Assembly: GCF_002954705.1 (NCBI RefSeq)
Contig: NZ_MSCO01000001.1
Coordinates: 165,873 to 229,872, forward strand
Direction of reading: 5' to 3'
DNA length: 64,000 nt
From: Aliivibrio sifiae
GTDB lineage: Bacteria > Pseudomonadota > Gammaproteobacteria > Enterobacterales > Vibrionaceae
This document shows positions 15,941 through 26,354 of this stretch, piece by piece. Each line of letters starts with the position of its first letter. Position 1 is the first letter of the stretch. The notes under the pieces were generated by a model. It saw only the letters and a list, made by a program, of their open reading frames with translations, was not told the DNA's origin and searched no databases. Made by a program: the position numbers and the translations under genes.

Positions 15941-16918
15941 ATGAGTATATCAGAATCTACCCCAGAGCCAACGTCTATAATCAGTTCAGAACAAGTTTTA
16001 CGTAGTGTCGATTTGAATCTATTGACGGTATTTGATGCTGTAATGCAAGAGCAAAACATTACAAGAGCAGCTCAAAACTTGGGAATGTCACAACCAGCAG
16101 TAAGTAATGCTGTTTCTCGTTTAAAGTTGATGTTTAATGATGAATTATTTATTCGTCATGGAAGAGGTATTCAGCCTACTCAACGAGCTCGTCAATTGTT
16201 TGCACCAATGCGTCAAGCATTGCAACTAGTTAAAAATGAACTGCCTAGTTCTACATTTGTTCCTGAAAGCTCAGGACGACAGTTTAAGCTATCAATTTGT
16301 AGTCCATCAGACATACGTTTTGCCCCACGTATTTTGAGAGATATTCAACAAAAAGCCCCTCATATTAGTTTAAAGCTATCTGGTGAATATGATCTCGATA
16401 TAGCACAAAAATTGCGATATCAAGAAATAGATTTTGTTATTGATTACGTTCGTTTTGATGAACCGGGCTACATGAGTACTGAACTCTTTACAGATGAATT
16501 AGTGGTTGTTGCTTCAGTTAATCACCCTCGTATTCAAGGAACGATAACTAAAGATCAATTAGCAAACGAAAAACATGCTGTCCCTGCCCGTGTTGAAAAT
16601 ACTAAAGGGTTTGCTGATCACCTTTATATGGATTCACTGTATGAACAAGCTTATAAAGGCGCAAGTATCAGCAATGTTCTGTATGTTGTATCTCAATCAG
16701 ATTTAATAACAGTAGCACCTAAATGGTTAGTTAACTCAATGCAGAATCGTGAGCAATTGATGGTATTGCCGCTGCCGATCGAATCAAAGAGCATTCGTGG
16801 TTACTTAAGTTGGCATGACTCATACCAAAAAGACAAAGGTCATATTTGGATGAGAGATCAATTGATGCTTATCTGTGGTGAGGAAGTCGTTGCTTCAAGC
16901 AAAGGTATGATGTTTTAA
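15941..16918 (+). CDS. leuO: LysR-type transcriptional regulator LeuO
   Basis: The 325-residue protein starts MSISESTPEPTSI and has an N-terminal winged helix (VDLNLLTVFDAVMQEQNITRAAQNLGMSQPAVSNAVSRLKLMFNDELFIRHGRG, about 25-78) and a LysR effector domain. The RSVDLNLL and DELFIRHGRGIQPT stretches are characteristic of LeuO, a global regulator that antagonises H-NS and affects stress, biofilm and bile responses in vibrios. GAGAGAG precedes the ATG. It stands alone, between metL and an acyl-CoA synthetase, and close to ilvIH. Confidence 0.9.
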   Translation: MSISESTPEPTSIISSEQVLRSVDLNLLTVFDAVMQEQNITRAAQNLGMSQPAVSNAVSRLKLMFNDELFIRHGRGIQPTQRARQLFAPMRQALQLVKNELPSSTFVPESSGRQFKLSICSPSDIRFAPRILRDIQQKAPHISLKLSGEYDLDIAQKLRYQEIDFVIDYVRFDEPGYMSTELFTDELVVVASVNHPRIQGTITKDQLANEKHAVPARVENTKGFADHLYMDSLYEQAYKGASISNVLYVVSQSDLITVAPKWLVNSMQNREQLMVLPLPIESKSIRGYLSWHDSYQKDKGHIWMRDQLMLICGEEVVASSKGMMF

Positions 16919-16947
16919 GCCATATTTCCACACTAAAAAATGAGATT

Positions 16948-16976
16948 AAGGCAACCTATAAAAGGTTGCCTTTTTT
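16948..16976 (+). terminator. Rho-independent terminator of leuO
   Basis: A ten-base perfect stem (AAGGCAACCT 16948-16957, AGGTTGCCTT 16963-16972) is followed by TTTTTT. Confidence 0.9.
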
Positions 16977-17109
16977 ATTGGTATTCATACGATATAAACA
17001 GAATGTAGAGTTTAAATAATTATTTTGTTAATAGAGCTATCCTGAAATGGGTTTCACACAACAATACTTACATTTTATACAGAGAAACAGTTGCCTTTTT
17101 TACTGCCAC

Positions 17110-17144
17110 TTGTACACTTTGTACAGATTATAGCTTACACCTGT
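17110..17144 (+). promoter_or_regulatory. Operator-like palindrome and hairpin before the acyl-CoA synthetase gene
   Basis: TGTAC-ACTTT-GTACA (17111-17125) is a perfect five-base inverted repeat, followed closely by the short hairpin CTTACA-CC-TGTAAG. Position 20-55 bases before the start codon suits a repressor site. The regulator is not identified. Confidence 0.3.
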
Positions 17145-17164
17145 AAGCCTAAAGGTGATTCGAG

Positions 17165-19003
17165 ATGACTATTCAAAACCTACATATTGTAAAAGAGATC
17201 CGCAAACATATTGCTAATAAGCCTAATGATACTGCATTACGTGAACGTAAATGCGGTGCTTGGAGTGACACTCAGTGTTCTGCATGGAGTGATATCACTT
17301 GGGGCGAGTTTGGCCAACAAATGGATACTCTATCTTTGGCACTATTAGCTCATGGATTGAAAATACAAGAGAAAGTAGGGATCTTCTCCAATAATATGCC
17401 TCGCTGGACGGTTGCTGATTTTGCAACGATGCAACTACGTTCAGTTCCTGTTCCTATTTATCCAACAAATACACCTACACAAGCAGCTTATATCATTAAT
17501 GATGCTGATATTCGTATTCTATTTGTTGGTGAGCAAGCGCAATATAATGCGGCTGTTGTTATTTTTGAGCAGTGTCCACTACTGACTCATATTGTTGCTT
17601 TGAGTGACGATATTGATTTGAATGATCATGAAGCGGGTGTTTCGTGGAATGATTTTATATCTAAAGCTGATGCGGTTAATCAAGATGAAGTTACTCATCG
17701 TCTTGAAAGTGCTGAAATGGATGATTTACTTACGTTAATTTATACCTCTGGTACGACTGGCGAGCCAAAAGGGGTAATGCTAGATTACGCTAATATCGGT
17801 TCCCAGCTAGCAGGGCATAACACGAATTTAGCACTAACAGAGAAAGATGTATCGTTATCTTTCCTGCCTCTCTCTCATGTGTTTGAGAGAGCTTGGACTT
17901 TTTATGTATTATACAAAGGTGCAGTAAACTGCTATTTGCCAAATACAAATCTAATCAAAGAAGCGCTAACAGAAGTGAAACCGACGGTAATGTGTGCGGT
18001 TCCTCGTTTCTATGAGAAAATCTTTTCAACAGTACATGAAAAAGTATCTCGTGCCCCTGCCCACCGTAAGGTGATGTTTACCTGGGCGGTAAACATGGGC
18101 GCTAAAATATCGGCGTGCAAGCAAGAAGGTCGTGAACCATCATGGGCTCTCAAGCAAGCTTATAAGGTAGCTGATAAACTAGTACTTTCTAAGTTGCGTA
18201 TGATTTTAGGTGGGCATATTAATTTCATGCCTTGTGGTGGCGCTAAATTAGATGCAACGATCGGTCGCTTTTTTCATGCTCTTGGCGTTAACGTCAAACT
18301 GGGTTATGGCATGACAGAGACCACTGCCACTATTTCATGTTGGGAAGATGGTAAGTTTCATCCAGACTCCATCGGTACATTAATGCCAGGTGCTGAAGTT
18401 AAAATTGGTGAAAAAAATGAGATCCTAGTTCGTGGCCCTATGGTTATGAAGGGGTATTATAATAAACTAGAAGAAACAGCACTGAACTTTACTGAGGATG
18501 GCTTTTTAAAAACAGGCGATGCTGGTGAATTTGATGCGGCTGGTAACTTATATATTACCGATCGTATTAAAGAGTTGATGAAAACCTCTGGTGGTAAATA
18601 CATCGCTCCGCAAGTGATTGAAGGGGCGATTGGTAAAGACCACTTTATTGAGCAGATTGCGGTTATTGCAGATACCCGAAAATTCGTATCGGCTTTGATT
18701 GTTCCTTGCTATGACGCATTGGAAGAATACGCAAAAGAGCTAAATATTGCTTATCATGACCGCATGGATTTAGTTAAGAATAGCGAAATTGTTGAGATGC
18801 TAGAAAAGCGTGTTGCGAACTTACAAAAAGAGTTAGCTCGCTTTGAGCAAGTGAAAAAGTTCACTTTATTATCTAAAGCGTTCTCTATGGACAAAGGTGA
18901 ACTAACACCAACTCAAAAATTACGTCGTAAAGTTATTAGTGAACGTTACCAAGACGAAATTGATGACATGTATGATGAAAAGAAAGAGAGAAAAGAGAAG
19001 TAA
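17165..19003 (+). CDS. Long-chain fatty acyl-CoA synthetase (FAA1/COG1022-type AMP-binding protein)
   Basis: The 612-residue enzyme activates a fatty acid with ATP to an acyl-adenylate and then to acyl-CoA. It carries the P-loop-like [13 protein letters not shown] near 195, the GYGMTETTA motif near 380 and the TGD and [17 protein letters not shown] motifs near 450-480. The family is the long-chain type also seen in eukaryotes, different from E. coli FadD. AAAGGTGA precedes the ATG. It is a single gene with its own terminator, conserved between leuO and ilvIH in vibrios as far as I recall. Chain-length preference is unknown. Confidence 0.88.
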   Translation: MTIQNLHIVKEIRKHIANKPNDTALRERKCGAWSDTQCSAWSDITWGEFGQQMDTLSLALLAHGLKIQEKVGIFSNNMPRWTVADFATMQLRSVPVPIYPTNTPTQAAYIINDADIRILFVGEQAQYNAAVVIFEQCPLLTHIVALSDDIDLNDHEAGVSWNDFISKADAVNQDEVTHRLESAEMDDLLTLIYTSGTTGEPKGVMLDYANIGSQLAGHNTNLALTEKDVSLSFLPLSHVFERAWTFYVLYKGAVNCYLPNTNLIKEALTEVKPTVMCAVPRFYEKIFSTVHEKVSRAPAHRKVMFTWAVNMGAKISACKQEGREPSWALKQAYKVADKLVLSKLRMILGGHINFMPCGGAKLDATIGRFFHALGVNVKLGYGMTETTATISCWEDGKFHPDSIGTLMPGAEVKIGEKNEILVRGPMVMKGYYNKLEETALNFTEDGFLKTGDAGEFDAAGNLYITDRIKELMKTSGGKYIAPQVIEGAIGKDHFIEQIAVIADTRKFVSALIVPCYDALEEYAKELNIAYHDRMDLVKNSEIVEMLEKRVANLQKELARFEQVKKFTLLSKAFSMDKGELTPTQKLRRKVISERYQDEIDDMYDEKKERKEK

Positions 19004-19035
19004 TTTTTCTTTTTCATTCTCATATTAGAATATAT

Positions 19036-19064
19036 AAACCAGTCTTTTTAGACTGGTTTTTTTA
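19036..19064 (+). terminator. Rho-independent terminator of the acyl-CoA synthetase gene
   Basis: A nine-base perfect stem (AAACCAGTC 19036-19044, GACTGGTTT 19051-19059) is followed by a run of T. Confidence 0.9.
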
Positions 19065-19429
19065 TGCCTTTAAAGTGGGGTGGATGAAAATGATCACTAC
19101 CTTACAGCTAACAATTTATTATCTTTCATTTTTTAGTCAATATTAGCGGTTCATTCTTTATTTGTTATTGTGTGTAAGTGTAAGTCACTGCTTTATCTCT
19201 TAAAGCTGAAGGTATCATCGATTTAAAGAAATCCCCTCTAGACCAAGGTGCTAATAAAAGGTTAAAGTTGTTTCGTGATGTTGGTTTTTGTTATTAATAA
19301 CGTACATCTACATAGGATTTTAATCTGATTAATGTCGGTTTAGGCTAAAAATAAGCCCTAACTATGTAAACCAATAATTTATCGATAATTCATGTCGTTA
19401 ATTTAAAGGTTTTATGTCTGGAGATAAAT
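19065..19429 (+). promoter_or_regulatory. Long ilvIH upstream region with alternative leader helices
   Basis: No gene is supported in these 365 bases. Near the 3' end, ACATAG (19310-19315) can pair with CTATGT (19362-19367), while GGTTTA (19337-19342) can pair with TAAACC (19367-19372); the two pairings cross and compete. There is no run of Leu, Ile or Val codons and no U-tract terminator, so classic attenuation is not supported. In E. coli ilvIH is controlled by Lrp over a long upstream region, which could also explain the length. Confidence 0.3.
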
Positions 19430-21151
19430 ATGGAAATGTTATCTGGCGCAGAGATGATTGTACAATCTCTGATTGATGAAGGTGTTGAACACATATTTGG
19501 CTACCCTGGTGGCTCAGTGTTGGATATTTATGATGCACTACACATGAAAGCTGATGATATTCAGCATGTGTTAGTAAGGCATGAGCAAGCAGCGACACAC
19601 ATGGCTGATGGATTTGCTAGAGCAACGGGTAAGCCTGGTGTGGTTTTAGTTTGTTCAGGCCCAGGAGCAACAAATACGATTACTGGAATAGCAACCGCCT
19701 ATATGGATTCTATCCCGATGATTGTGCTTTCTGGAAACGTACCAAATAACATGATTGGCACCGATGCCTTTCAAGAGTGTGACATGGTAGGGGTTTCTCG
19801 CCCGATAGTGAAACATAGCTTTTTAGTTAGAAAAGCCGAAGACATTCCTGAAATTATAAAAAAAGCATTTTATATTGCTTCAACAGGCCGTCCTGGTCCT
19901 GTTGTTATTGATATCCCTAAAGATGTCATGAGCCCTGCATTTAAATTCCCTTATCAGTATCCTACGTCAATGTCATTACGAGCTTATAATCCAACGACAA
20001 CAGGACATAAAGGGCAGATTAAAAAAGGCCTTAAAACTCTCTTAGCTGCGAAAAAACCAGTGCTATATATTGGTGGTGGAGCGGTTATCTCATCAGCTGA
20101 GCAACACGTTATTAAATTAGCCGAAGCACTTAATTTACCTGTAGTTAGCACGCTTATGGGCTTGGGTGCTTTTCCTGGTACTCATAAAAATGCATTAGGT
20201 ATGCTAGGTATGCACGGTACCTATGAAGCCAATATGGCAATGCACAACGCTGATCTAATTTTTGGTGTCGGAGTGCGCTTTGATGATAGAACAACCAATA
20301 ATTTAGAAAAATATTGTCCTGATGCCACTATCATGCATATTGATATCGACCCTTCATCTATTTCTAAAAATGTTCGAGTTGATGTACCTATTGTTGGTTC
20401 GGCAGAGGTCGTTTTAGAGTCGATGCTGAAATTGCTTGTTGAGCAAGGTGGAAGTAATGATGAGGCAGATTTAAAACAATGGTGGAAAGAAATTTCAGTA
20501 TGGCAAGATAAAAAATGCTTATCTTACGAAACCTCACCTGACCGTATTAAGCCTCAACAAGTTATTGAAACCTTACATCGGCTAACGAATGGTGATGCTT
20601 ATGTCGCGTCTGATGTTGGTCAGCATCAAATGTTTGCTGCGTTATATTACCCATTTAATAAACCACGTCGTTGGATTAACTCTGGTGGCCTTGGCACCAT
20701 GGGATTTGGCTTACCAGCAGCATTAGGTGTGAAGTTTACTCATCCTGATGAAGTGGTTGTGTGTGTCACTGGTGATGGCAGTATTCAGATGAACATTCAA
20801 GAGCTATCAACAGCATTGCAATACGATATTCCAGTTAAAATTATCAACTTAAATAACCGTTTCTTAGGCATGGTTAAGCAATGGCAAGATATCATCTATC
20901 AAGGTCGTCACTCTAATTCTTACATGAGTTCAGTACCTGATTTTGCTGCGATTGCAGAAGCATATGGCCATGTTGGGATCCGTATTAATCATCCAGATGA
21001 ACTTGAGTCAGGGTTAGAAAAAGCATTATCATTAAAAGACCGCTTGGTGTTTGTTGATATAAATGTTGATGAAACAGAACATGTTTATCCAATGCAAATT
21101 AAAGGCGAAGCAATGGATAAAATGTGGTTAAGCAAAACGGAGAGAACCTAA
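19430..21151 (+). CDS. ilvI: Acetolactate synthase III, large catalytic subunit
   Basis: IlvI condenses pyruvate with pyruvate or 2-oxobutyrate in the first common step of valine, leucine and isoleucine synthesis. The 573-residue product has the N-terminal TPP-activating Glu in [15 protein letters not shown], the FAD-binding middle domain and the C-terminal TPP/Mg site [15 protein letters not shown]...LNN. A GGAG site precedes the ATG. Its TAA overlaps the ATG of ilvH by one base. The gene is named ilvI rather than ilvB or ilvG from its IlvH-type partner and its placement near leuO. Confidence 0.93.
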   Translation: MEMLSGAEMIVQSLIDEGVEHIFGYPGGSVLDIYDALHMKADDIQHVLVRHEQAATHMADGFARATGKPGVVLVCSGPGATNTITGIATAYMDSIPMIVLSGNVPNNMIGTDAFQECDMVGVSRPIVKHSFLVRKAEDIPEIIKKAFYIASTGRPGPVVIDIPKDVMSPAFKFPYQYPTSMSLRAYNPTTTGHKGQIKKGLKTLLAAKKPVLYIGGGAVISSAEQHVIKLAEALNLPVVSTLMGLGAFPGTHKNALGMLGMHGTYEANMAMHNADLIFGVGVRFDDRTTNNLEKYCPDATIMHIDIDPSSISKNVRVDVPIVGSAEVVLESMLKLLVEQGGSNDEADLKQWWKEISVWQDKKCLSYETSPDRIKPQQVIETLHRLTNGDAYVASDVGQHQMFAALYYPFNKPRRWINSGGLGTMGFGLPAALGVKFTHPDEVVVCVTGDGSIQMNIQELSTALQYDIPVKIINLNNRFLGMVKQWQDIIYQGRHSNSYMSSVPDFAAIAEAYGHVGIRINHPDELESGLEKALSLKDRLVFVDINVDETEHVYPMQIKGEAMDKMWLSKTERT

Positions 21152-21645
21152 TGAGACATATAATTTCACTATTATTAGAGAATGAATCAGGTTCTTTATC
21201 ACGAGTTGTAGGGCTATTTTCACAGCGTGGTTACAATATTGAGTCATTAACCGTATCTCCGACAGAAGACCCTACTTTGTCACGCTTAAATATTACAACA
21301 GCAAGTGATGCTATGGAGTTAGAGCAAATTCAAAAGCAACTGCATAAACTTATTGATGTGATTAAAGTTCAAGAAGTGACTGAGACTGAGCATGTTGAAC
21401 GAGAACTATTACTTGTTAAAGTGAAAGCTAGTGGGTTTGCAAGAGCAGAAGTTAAACGTACGGCTGATATTTTCCGAGGTCAGATAGTTGATGTGACAAG
21501 CTCACTATATACGATTCAGTTAGCTGGTACTTCTGAAAAACTCGACGCGTTTATTACTGCAGTATCAGAAGTAACAGAAGTGGTTGAAGTAGCGCGAAGT
21601 GGTGTTGTCGGTATTGCTCGTGGAGATAAATCATTAAGGGTGTAA
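21151..21645 (+). CDS. ilvH: Acetolactate synthase III, small regulatory subunit
   Basis: IlvH is the ACT-domain subunit that stimulates IlvI and confers valine feedback inhibition. From the ATG at 21151, which overlaps the ilvI stop and follows GGAG, the product is 164 residues, matching E. coli IlvH (163). It begins [33 protein letters not shown], the canonical ACT domain. A longer in-frame start at 21124 inside ilvI would add nine unlikely residues. Confidence 0.95.
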   Translation: MRHIISLLLENESGSLSRVVGLFSQRGYNIESLTVSPTEDPTLSRLNITTASDAMELEQIQKQLHKLIDVIKVQEVTETEHVERELLLVKVKASGFARAEVKRTADIFRGQIVDVTSSLYTIQLAGTSEKLDAFITAVSEVTEVVEVARSGVVGIARGDKSLRV

Positions 21646-21678
21646 TATTTACTTACACTTGGATTTGGTTTCTTTATA

Positions 21679-21710
21679 AATTAGGCCCTCCTTTATAGGA
21701 GGGCCTAATT
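21679..21710 (+). terminator. Strong hairpin after ilvIH
   Basis: A 14-base perfect stem (21679-21692 with 21697-21710, loop TTAT) contains GGCCCTCC/GGAGGGCC. Only a short T run follows, so termination may be partly hairpin-driven. Confidence 0.75.
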
Positions 21711-21783
21711 GTTAATCATATCAAATAAATATAAAATTCGAGTCGGTAAGTGTGTTGGTAAGTAAAATAAGGGAAATTCGGTA

Positions 21784-23679
21784 ATGCGTAATAAGAAGAT
21801 TAAGATTGTCGCGTATTCGATTTTTGTGTACTTAGTTCTATCATTATTAACCTCTCTTTACTTATACAATGACTTTCAAAAGCAGAAAAAGATCGCGATT
21901 GAGCAAATTCAAAATGAATCGACTCGGCAGCTAGCTTATACTCATCATGAGTATAAGGAGCTTTCTATACGCATAGCTAATACATTGGACTTATTATCGA
22001 ATAGCCGTCCTTTGTATGACTACTTTTTATATCCTTCAATGAGAGTAAAACAAGCGGTAGAGTCATCTTGGCTTCGCTTAGTTTTAGCCGAAAAATTCTT
22101 TTATAAATTAGAACTTATTGATAATAAAGGCGTTCGCCAATTCTCTTTTATCTATAATGAAAATGACGACGATGCTATTAAGGTCATTAAGGATCAATCT
22201 TTAATTAATAGTAATGACTTAGAGAAATTATCTGAATTAGATGAAGGCTCTATTTTTTCAGAGGGTATCACTCTTAATCAGGATTTGGCCAAATCTGGTG
22301 TTTATGAACCCATGATGAAGCTCGCGATACCTATTGATGTTTTTGGTTTGAGAAAAGGCTATGTACTTGCAGAGCTGAATGACACAAGCATTATTAATGT
22401 CATTCGTTTTTCACCAACCCTTAGTATCTCCCCATCAATGGTTAATCAAGGCGGTTATTACCTTTTAACTGATAACTTAAACCAAGTATTTGGACATTTA
22501 GTTAAGGGACGCGAGGCTGAAACACTCAAAGCTAAAAAGCCAGAACTTTGGAATTTAATGGTTAATGATAAAATAGGGAGTGTATACCTTAACGGCAATA
22601 TTTATTCTTTCTATCAGTTTTCGATAACGGTTAATAGACCAAATGAAAAAGCGTATTTTTTACTCGATTATCCGAAAAAAGAATTAGATGCAGTTTTTTA
22701 TACTATTCAATTAGAGATTATAGAAGAAGCGAGTTTGTTATTTCTTTTATTGGGTTTGATTGTTATCCCATTTGGCGTGTTACTTACACTATGGGATAAA
22801 TCGAATTTAGAAAGCCAGCTAGCAAAGTCAGCTCTTGAAGGAATGTCAGCGGTTGTAATCACCGACAAGCACCAACGAATAATTAAGGTGAATAGCGCAT
22901 TTACGTCAATTAGTGGTTTTAGTAGTTTAGAGGCGATTGGAAAAACGACCTTTGATGTCTTGAATTCCAATAGTGAGGAATTTCAAAAACGGATTAATAA
23001 TTGGAAAACTGTGCATGACTTAGGGGCATGGGAAGGTGAAATTGAAGTGCTCAGCAAATCGGGGGAGGAGTTGAGTTTGCTTGTTAGAATAAGGGTTGTA
23101 AAAAAGAAAGCGAAAGAAATCCAATATTATATTATTTCTTATATTGATATAAGTAAGCGTAAAGCGTTAGAAAAAGAATTGCGTTATTTAAGTGAGAAAG
23201 ACAGCTTGTCTGATTGTTGGAATCGCCGAAAGTTTGAATTTGAATTAGAAAATCAAACATTATTAACTGACCGTTATTATCCCGCACATCAATGCTGTTT
23301 GGCGATTCTTGATATTGACTGGTTTAAACGAATTAATGACACGCAAGGGCATGACGTTGGAGATAAGGTCATTAAACTTGTTGCCGATGTTTTAAAGCAA
23401 AGCAGCAGAGAGACTGATTTTGTTGCTCGCATTGGAGGTGAAGAATTCGCGATTATCATGCCTCATACCGAGTTAAAAAGTGCTGAAATGGTGATAAACC
23501 GCCTTCGAGTTGCGATTTCTCAACTGGATGAGTATCAAGTAACGATCAGTGGGGGACTTACTGATATAGGTCTTTCTCATCGAAATGCATATAAATGTGC
23601 AGATATTGCACTGTATGAATCAAAGGCAAATGGTCGAAATACAATTTCTATATGCACTAATGTAGATGATTTGGCTTAG
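21784..23679 (+). CDS. Membrane PAS-GGDEF diguanylate cyclase
   Basis: This 631-residue protein probably makes cyclic di-GMP in response to an extracytoplasmic or cytoplasmic cue. A transmembrane helix (about 8-27) and a second one (about 315-340, LLFLLLGLIVIPFGVLLTLW) bracket a periplasmic sensor domain. A PAS domain follows (about 350-455, AVVITDKHQRIIKVNSAF), then a GGDEF domain. The active site is GGEEF at 551-555, and the inhibitory-site RxxD is present as R542-E-T-D545, so an active, product-inhibited enzyme is predicted. GGGAA precedes the ATG. The ligand is not identifiable, and it stands alone. Confidence 0.9.
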   Translation: MRNKKIKIVAYSIFVYLVLSLLTSLYLYNDFQKQKKIAIEQIQNESTRQLAYTHHEYKELSIRIANTLDLLSNSRPLYDYFLYPSMRVKQAVESSWLRLVLAEKFFYKLELIDNKGVRQFSFIYNENDDDAIKVIKDQSLINSNDLEKLSELDEGSIFSEGITLNQDLAKSGVYEPMMKLAIPIDVFGLRKGYVLAELNDTSIINVIRFSPTLSISPSMVNQGGYYLLTDNLNQVFGHLVKGREAETLKAKKPELWNLMVNDKIGSVYLNGNIYSFYQFSITVNRPNEKAYFLLDYPKKELDAVFYTIQLEIIEEASLLFLLLGLIVIPFGVLLTLWDKSNLESQLAKSALEGMSAVVITDKHQRIIKVNSAFTSISGFSSLEAIGKTTFDVLNSNSEEFQKRINNWKTVHDLGAWEGEIEVLSKSGEELSLLVRIRVVKKKAKEIQYYIISYIDISKRKALEKELRYLSEKDSLSDCWNRRKFEFELENQTLLTDRYYPAHQCCLAILDIDWFKRINDTQGHDVGDKVIKLVADVLKQSSRETDFVARIGGEEFAIIMPHTELKSAEMVINRLRVAISQLDEYQVTISGGLTDIGLSHRNAYKCADIALYESKANGRNTISICTNVDDLA

Positions 23680-23874
23680 CTGCCTTCTTATTCCAATGAG
23701 GTATTTTATTCTGATTTCTTTGTAACTATCTGATTTACTAATTATCAAGGTTAAGGGTGTTAGACTAAAGTCTAGGGTTGTCTATACTTATTCTTACGGA
23801 TTAACAGGCCTAAAGTAGGACGCGATTGCATTAAAAGGAAGATACTAGCAGGCTAATGATAGTGTGAGGCCTTT

Positions 23875-24006
23875 ATGTTTACGGATTTTTTAGTACGACT
23901 CACGGTAGGAAGCTTGGCCATTTTGGGATTTAAATTGAGTGCTATTTATTTCTTATTAATGGTATTACTGATAGGAACTCACAATAAAGAGTTTTTTGGT
24001 TGGTAA
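23875..24006 (+). CDS. Small hydrophobic membrane protein, 43 aa
   Basis: An ATG-started frame of 43 codons (MFTDFLVRLTVGSLAILGFK...) is preceded by GTGAGG at suitable spacing and followed after seven bases by a strong terminator. The peptide contains one, possibly two, hydrophobic segments (9-18 and 23-34) with a charged tail THNKEFFGW. I do not recognise a family. Gene-like signals on both sides make it more credible than a chance frame, but there is no functional clue. Its neighbours (GGDEF protein, GntR regulator) are separate units. Confidence 0.55.
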   Translation: MFTDFLVRLTVGSLAILGFKLSAIYFLLMVLLIGTHNKEFFGW

Positions 24007-24013
24007 GAAAACT

Positions 24014-24041
24014 AAAACCAGACGATAGTGTCTGGTTTTCT
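24014..24041 (+). terminator. Rho-independent terminator after the 43-aa ORF
   Basis: A ten-base perfect stem (AAAACCAGAC 24014-24023, GTCTGGTTTT 24030-24039) ends in a short T run. Confidence 0.85.
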
Positions 24042-24093
24042 ATATCTGTACTTGTTTGTGTGATTATTTGGTCAGCCAGTGTGAGTTGAAGTA

Positions 24094-24756
24094 TTAAGCC
24101 TCAAAGGAACCGGATAAGAGGTCCATTGTTTTTATATAATGTTTTTCTAGCAATTCAACAGCCTGCTCTGAGTTACGAGATAATGCGAGTTTCATGATGG
24201 TTTCATGCTCTTCTAGATATTCAATATGCACTTTTTTATCTGTATTATAATTACTTTGAAGATGGCGATAACGTTTAATTTGATTGGTTAGTTCTTGATG
24301 GAATTGATACATGATAGGAGCATTAGCTCCCTCAAGAAGTGCAGAGTGAAAAGCTGAGTATCGCTCTTCTCGTTCTTGAATACCTTCAGGCGTGATCTCT
24401 TCTCTATTTATTTTTGTTAATTTATGGAAGTTAGTTAGGATATTTAATTCCCATGCTTCATTTCCATTTGTGATTGCTTTCTTTAATAAAATATTTCCAA
24501 TAACCTGCAAGCCTTCAAATAATTCTTTTAATTCTTCTTGTGAAATAGATGCGACCCAACAGCCTTTTTGAGGTTCAAGCTTTACGTATTTATTCCAAGA
24601 TAATTGTACAAGAGCTTCACGAATTGGAGATGCACCAACGCAGTAGCGTTCCTTCAGTTCGGAAACAACCAATTTTTGACCAGGGTTTAATTTGCCAGTA
24701 AGAATATCTTGGTAAATCATTTTTGACACTTTATCAGTCAGGGTTGGGCTAGACAC
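24094..24756 (-). CDS. GntR-family regulator with FCD ligand domain
   Basis: The 220-residue protein has an N-terminal winged helix (DILTGKLNPGQKLVVSELKERYCVGASPIREALVQLSWNKYVKLEPQKGCWV, about 17-65) and a helical FCD domain (about 75-212) with the spaced acidic and histidine residues of this group. FCD regulators usually sense small organic acids. The start is GTG (24754-24756). It is monocistronic, convergent with the 43-aa ORF and downstream of pyk behind a terminator, so the target and effector cannot be inferred. Confidence 0.88.
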   Translation of the reverse strand: MSSPTLTDKVSKMIYQDILTGKLNPGQKLVVSELKERYCVGASPIREALVQLSWNKYVKLEPQKGCWVASISQEELKELFEGLQVIGNILLKKAITNGNEAWELNILTNFHKLTKINREEITPEGIQEREERYSAFHSALLEGANAPIMYQFHQELTNQIKRYRHLQSNYNTDKKVHIEYLEEHETIMKLALSRNSEQAVELLEKHYIKTMDLLSGSFEA

Positions 24757-24881
24757 TTGTCACTCTCTATATAAATAATCATGCAAAAAAAGGTTTGAAT
24801 GATCAATGATCACTATATACCAGTTATCGTCCTGTTGTGTAGTATAGCGTCTTGTATATGTCGTGCAATAAAAACTTATAA

Positions 24882-24908
24882 AAAAAGAGGGCGTAAGCCC
24901 TCTTTTTA
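24882..24908 (-). terminator. Rho-independent terminator of pyk
   Basis: AAAAAGAGGGC (24882-24892) pairs with GCCCTCTTTTT (24897-24907) around loop GTAA; on the minus strand the stem ends in a T run. Confidence 0.92.
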
Positions 24909-24941
24909 TTTAGCATTGTAAAATATTATAGTTTCAGAGAA

Positions 24942-26354
24942 TTATAATACGTGTACAGATGCTGTGTTTGTTGTGCCTGATGGTACTAGAGCACCAGAAA
25001 CCATAACAACGATATCGCCTTTAGCGCCAATACCAGACTCAAGAGCTAGCTCTTTACCACGTAGGTAGAACGCATCAGTACTGTCGATAGCATCAACAAC
25101 CATTGGAGTAATACCTTTAGAAAGACAAAGCTGTGCAGCCGTCTTAGTATTAGTCGTTACTGCGATGATTTTTGCTGTTGGGAAGTATTTACGGATAGAG
25201 CGAGCAGATTTACCTGCTTCAGTAGCTACTACGATTACAGGGGCATTCAGTTTTTCTGCTGTGTCTACAGCGCCTTTACATACCGCTTCAGTGATACGTA
25301 GACGAGGGCTGTCTAGGCGAGAACCTAGTTCTGCTTTTAGTGCTGAATCTGTACGAGCACAGATTTGAGCCATGATAGTTACTGCTTCAACTGGGTATTT
25401 ACCTTTAGCAGACTCACCAGAAAGCATTACTGCATCTGTACCATCCATGATTGCATTCGCAACGTCGCCCGCTTCAGCACGAGTTGGACGTGGATTTTTG
25501 ATCATAGAATCAAGCATTTGAGTTGCTGTGATTACAACTTTACGTGCACGGTTACATTTCTCGATCATCATCTTTTGAGCGAAGATTACTTCTTCAACTG
25601 GGATTTCAACACCAAGATCGCCACGAGCAACCATGATACCGTCAGAAGCTTCTAGAATTGAATCGAAGTTATCAACGCCTTCTTGGTTTTCAATTTTAGA
25701 GATGATTTGAATGCTTTCGCCGCCATTAGCAACAAGTAATTCACGGATTTCTTTAACGTCTTCTTCTTTACGGATGAAAGAGGCAGCAACGAAATCAACA
25801 CCTTGCTCACAACCAAACTTAAGGTCAGCTTTATCTTTTTCAGAAAGAGCTGGAAGTTTAACTGAAACGCCAGGAAGGTTAACACCTTTGTTTTCGCCTA
25901 GGTCACCGCTGTTAAGAACTTTACACTTAACTTCAGTTTCAGTTGTAGCTACAACTTCCATTTCAATTAGGCCATCATCAACAAGGATGATATTACCCAC
26001 TTCAAGATCTTTTGCAAAACCTGGGTAAGTAACAGCAACAACGTCTTTGTTACCAACAACAGAAATATCAGTTGTGAATGTGAAGTCTTGGCCTGCAACT
26101 AGAGTAACGTCATCGCCGTTTTCTAGTTTGATAGTGCGGATTTCAGGACCCTTAGTATCAAGAAGAATAGCAAGTTGCTTGCCAGTATTTTCCATCACTT
26201 GACGTACGTTATCAATACGTTGACCGTGCTCTGCGAAATCGCCGTGTGAGAAGTTAAGGCGCATTACGTTCATGCCAGCATTTGCAAGTTCAGTTAGTTT
26301 TTCTACTGACTCAGTTTTTGGGCCAATCGTACATACGATTTTGGTCTTTTTCAT
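24942..26354 (-). CDS. pykF: Pyruvate kinase, type I (PykF-like)
   Basis: Pyruvate kinase transfers phosphate from phosphoenolpyruvate to ADP, the last step of glycolysis. The 470-residue protein starts [20 protein letters not shown] and has [11 protein letters not shown], the catalytic-lysine region [33 protein letters not shown] and [16 protein letters not shown]. The length and N-terminus match the fructose-1,6-bisphosphate-activated PykF of enterobacteria (470 aa) rather than PykA. It is transcribed alone with its own terminator. Confidence 0.95.
   Translation of the reverse strand: MKKTKIVCTIGPKTESVEKLTELANAGMNVMRLNFSHGDFAEHGQRIDNVRQVMENTGKQLAILLDTKGPEIRTIKLENGDDVTLVAGQDFTFTTDISVVGNKDVVAVTYPGFAKDLEVGNIILVDDGLIEMEVVATTETEVKCKVLNSGDLGENKGVNLPGVSVKLPALSEKDKADLKFGCEQGVDFVAASFIRKEEDVKEIRELLVANGGESIQIISKIENQEGVDNFDSILEASDGIMVARGDLGVEIPVEEVIFAQKMMIEKCNRARKVVITATQMLDSMIKNPRPTRAEAGDVANAIMDGTDAVMLSGESAKGKYPVEAVTIMAQICARTDSALKAELGSRLDSPRLRITEAVCKGAVDTAEKLNAPVIVVATEAGKSARSIRKYFPTAKIIAVTTNTKTAAQLCLSKGITPMVVDAIDSTDAFYLRGKELALESGIGAKGDIVVMVSGALVPSGTTNTASVHVL

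Noticed and set aside
15820-16005. 61-codon open frame overlapping the start of leuO in another frame
   Set aside because: It has no good ribosome site, an unlikely protein composition and ends inside leuO; leuO itself has a strong site and family match.
19084-19146. 20-codon frame (MKMITTLQLTIYYLSFFSQY) as a possible ilvIH leader peptide
   Set aside because: There is no run of Leu, Ile or Val codons and no terminator/antiterminator pair next to it.
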